DNA from: Firmicutes bacterium UBA3914
GTDB lineage: Bacteria; Bacillota; Limnochordia; Darwinibacteriales; Darwinibacteriaceae
Direction: 5' to 3'
Assembly: GCA_002391385.1 (NCBI GenBank)
Contig: DGEY01000044.1
Span: forward strand, 38,367-45,349
DNA length: 6,983 nucleotides
The position numbers were made by a program, and so were the translations under genes. This document shows positions 6,102-6,983 of this stretch, one piece after another. The notes under the pieces were generated by a model. It did not search any database. It was not told where the DNA came from and saw only the letters and a program-made list of their open reading frames with translations. Position 1 is the stretch's first letter. Each line of letters begins with the position of its first letter.

Positions 6102-6858
6102 AGCCTACTCTGTGCTGGCCAGGTTCTATGATCTGTGTATGGAAGCGGATTACGACCAGTGGGTGAGTTACCTTCTGGATCTCTGCCGCGATCATCACCA
6201 TGTGCCCGGGTCCATCGTGGATTTGGGGTGCGGCACCGGTAATCTGACCATACCCTTGGCCGAGCAGGGCTACCGGCTGACCGGCGTTGACCGATCGTGG
6301 GCGATGATTGCCGAGGCGAAGCGCAAGGCTTCAGTATTGGGTCTGGAGATACCCTTTTACGTGGCTGATCTGCGGGAGGTGCGCTTGAGCGGTGTCACTT
6401 TCGATACCGCCATCAGTGCCTGTGATGTTCTGAATTACCTTCCCACGGAAGAGGATCTGGCCCAGGCCTTTGCCACGGTTTTTCAGCTGCTCGCCTCCGG
6501 AGGAATGTGGCTCTTTGACCTCAACCCCGAGTGGAGGTTGAGGGAAGTATACGGAGATCAGTCCTACGCCGATCTCCAGGAAGATTTTGCTTTCTTTTGG
6601 GACAACAGCTTCGACGCCACCGCCGGCGTCTGCACCATGGACCTCACCTTCTTTGTGCAGGTCCCCGATGGAAGCTACAAAAGGATCACAGAACGCCACC
6701 GGCAGAGGGTCTGGCTGCCTGAGCAGATGGAAAGACTCTGCGCCGATCACGGGTTTAGACTGCTTGGCGCCTATGACTTTTTAACCAGCGATCCCCTCAG
6801 TCCCGAGGGGGAGCGCTGGCAGTTTGTGGCGCAGAAACAGGTGGCAAGCGGCAAGTAG
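6094..6858 (+). CDS. yqeM: SAM-dependent class I methyltransferase, YqeM-like
   Basis: This is a Rossmann-fold methyltransferase of 254 residues. The SAM-binding motif I is VDLGCGTGN (42-50). The acidic residue at the end of strand beta2 is D66 (LTGVDRS), and FDTAISACDVLNYL is the beta4 region. It follows rsfS directly, as yqeM follows yqeL in B. subtilis, and has the same size and an N-terminus of the EAYSVLARFYDLCMEADYDQW type, so orthology is likely. The substrate is not known to me. The ATG at 6094 overlaps the rsfS stop by 8 nt and has no good Shine-Dalgarno, so translation is probably coupled. An ATG at 6073 behind AAAGG (6058-6062) would add seven residues, and a TTG at 6013 seems too far upstream. 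It is the last gene before the terminator. Confidence 0.9.
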   Translation: MREAYSVLARFYDLCMEADYDQWVSYLLDLCRDHHHVPGSIVDLGCGTGNLTIPLAEQGYRLTGVDRSWAMIAEAKRKASVLGLEIPFYVADLREVRLSGVTFDTAISACDVLNYLPTEEDLAQAFATVFQLLASGGMWLFDLNPEWRLREVYGDQSYADLQEDFAFFWDNSFDATAGVCTMDLTFFVQVPDGSYKRITERHRQRVWLPEQMERLCADHGFRLLGAYDFLTSDPLSPEGERWQFVAQKQVASGK

Positions 6859-6872
6859 CAGATGGAGGATAC

Positions 6873-6932
6873 AAAAAGAGGGGGCTGTTGCAGAATGAAC
6901 GTTGATTAGTGCATCCTGCACGGCCCTTTTTT
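6873..6932 (+). terminator. Probable intrinsic terminator ending the obgE-yqeM unit
   Basis: GGGCTG at 6882-6887 pairs with CGGCCC at 6921-6926, including one G-T pair. TGCAG at 6889-6893 pairs with CTGCA at 6916-6920, with T6888 bulged and a loop of 22 nt. A-rich bases at 6876-6881 can pair into the run of six T at 6927-6932. The T run and the position 15 nt after the yqeM stop support a terminator. A smaller perfect hairpin, GTGCA/TGCAC, within 6909-6922 competes with the long stem. Confidence 0.75.
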
Positions 6933-6949
6933 GTCTAATAACGAGAATA

Positions 6950-6969
6950 CGGGCTCGCGAAGGAGCCCG
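6950..6969. other. Perfect 7-bp GC-rich hairpin of unknown role
   Basis: CGGGCTC at 6950-6956 pairs with GAGCCCG at 6963-6969 around a six-base loop (GCGAAG). Flanking AATAC (6946-6950) can pair with GTATT (6977-6981), giving a small two-helix structure that runs to the window end; base 6950 is shared between the two options. No T run follows, so it does not look like a terminator for the + strand. It may be the start of a leader RNA for the next gene. I could not match it to a named family. Confidence 0.5.
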
Positions 6970-6983
6970 GACCCTGGTATTAT

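Overview
The window holds a conserved housekeeping locus of a Gram-positive bacterium. It looks like a clostridia-like or deep-branching member of the Bacillota with a fairly high GC content. The evidence is an RNase G gene directly before rplU-prp-rpmA, an L27 with the N-terminal extension that the protease Prp removes, the Bacillota order obgE-yhbY-nadD-(LCP)-rsfS-yqeM, purine-rich Shine-Dalgarno sites and use of GTG and TTG starts. I cannot name a genus. All genes are on the + strand and intact, except the first, which is cut by the window edge.

Layout. 2-1093: 3' part of an RNase E/G gene with a TRAM-like C-terminal extension. 1090-1118: a near-consensus housekeeping promoter whose -35 box overlaps the rng stop codon. 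About 1125-1229: an RNA leader of the L21-leader type, with a hairpin and a nine-codon mini-ORF. 1230-2166: rplU, prp and rpmA, followed by a textbook intrinsic terminator with a cUUCGg loop (2170-2207). 2224-6858: obgE, yhbY, nadD, an LCP-LytR_C cell-wall gene, rsfS and a YqeM-like methyltransferase, with gaps of at most 15 nt or short overlaps. 6859-6983: a second terminator and a separate strong hairpin cut by the window end. No gene-free stretch exceeds 300 bases; the longest are 1094-1229 and 6859-6983.

Function. Most of the genes concern the ribosome and its maturation. L21 and L27 are large-subunit proteins, Prp trims L27, ObgE is a 50S assembly GTPase, YhbY binds 50S precursor RNA, RsfS silences idle 50S subunits, and RNase G processes rRNA and mRNA. 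NadD (NAD synthesis) and the LCP enzyme (wall polymer attachment) are metabolic and envelope additions often found in this cluster. The yqeK gene, which often follows nadD in Bacillota, is absent here.

I see no mobile element gene, CRISPR array, defence system or clearly undescribed system. The points worth a second look are small in scale: the 53-nt prp/rpmA overlap, the in-frame mini-ORF in the L21 leader, the terminator just before obgE with no room for a new promoter, the TRAM tail on RNase G, an insertion in the LCP active-site loop, and the structured 3' end.
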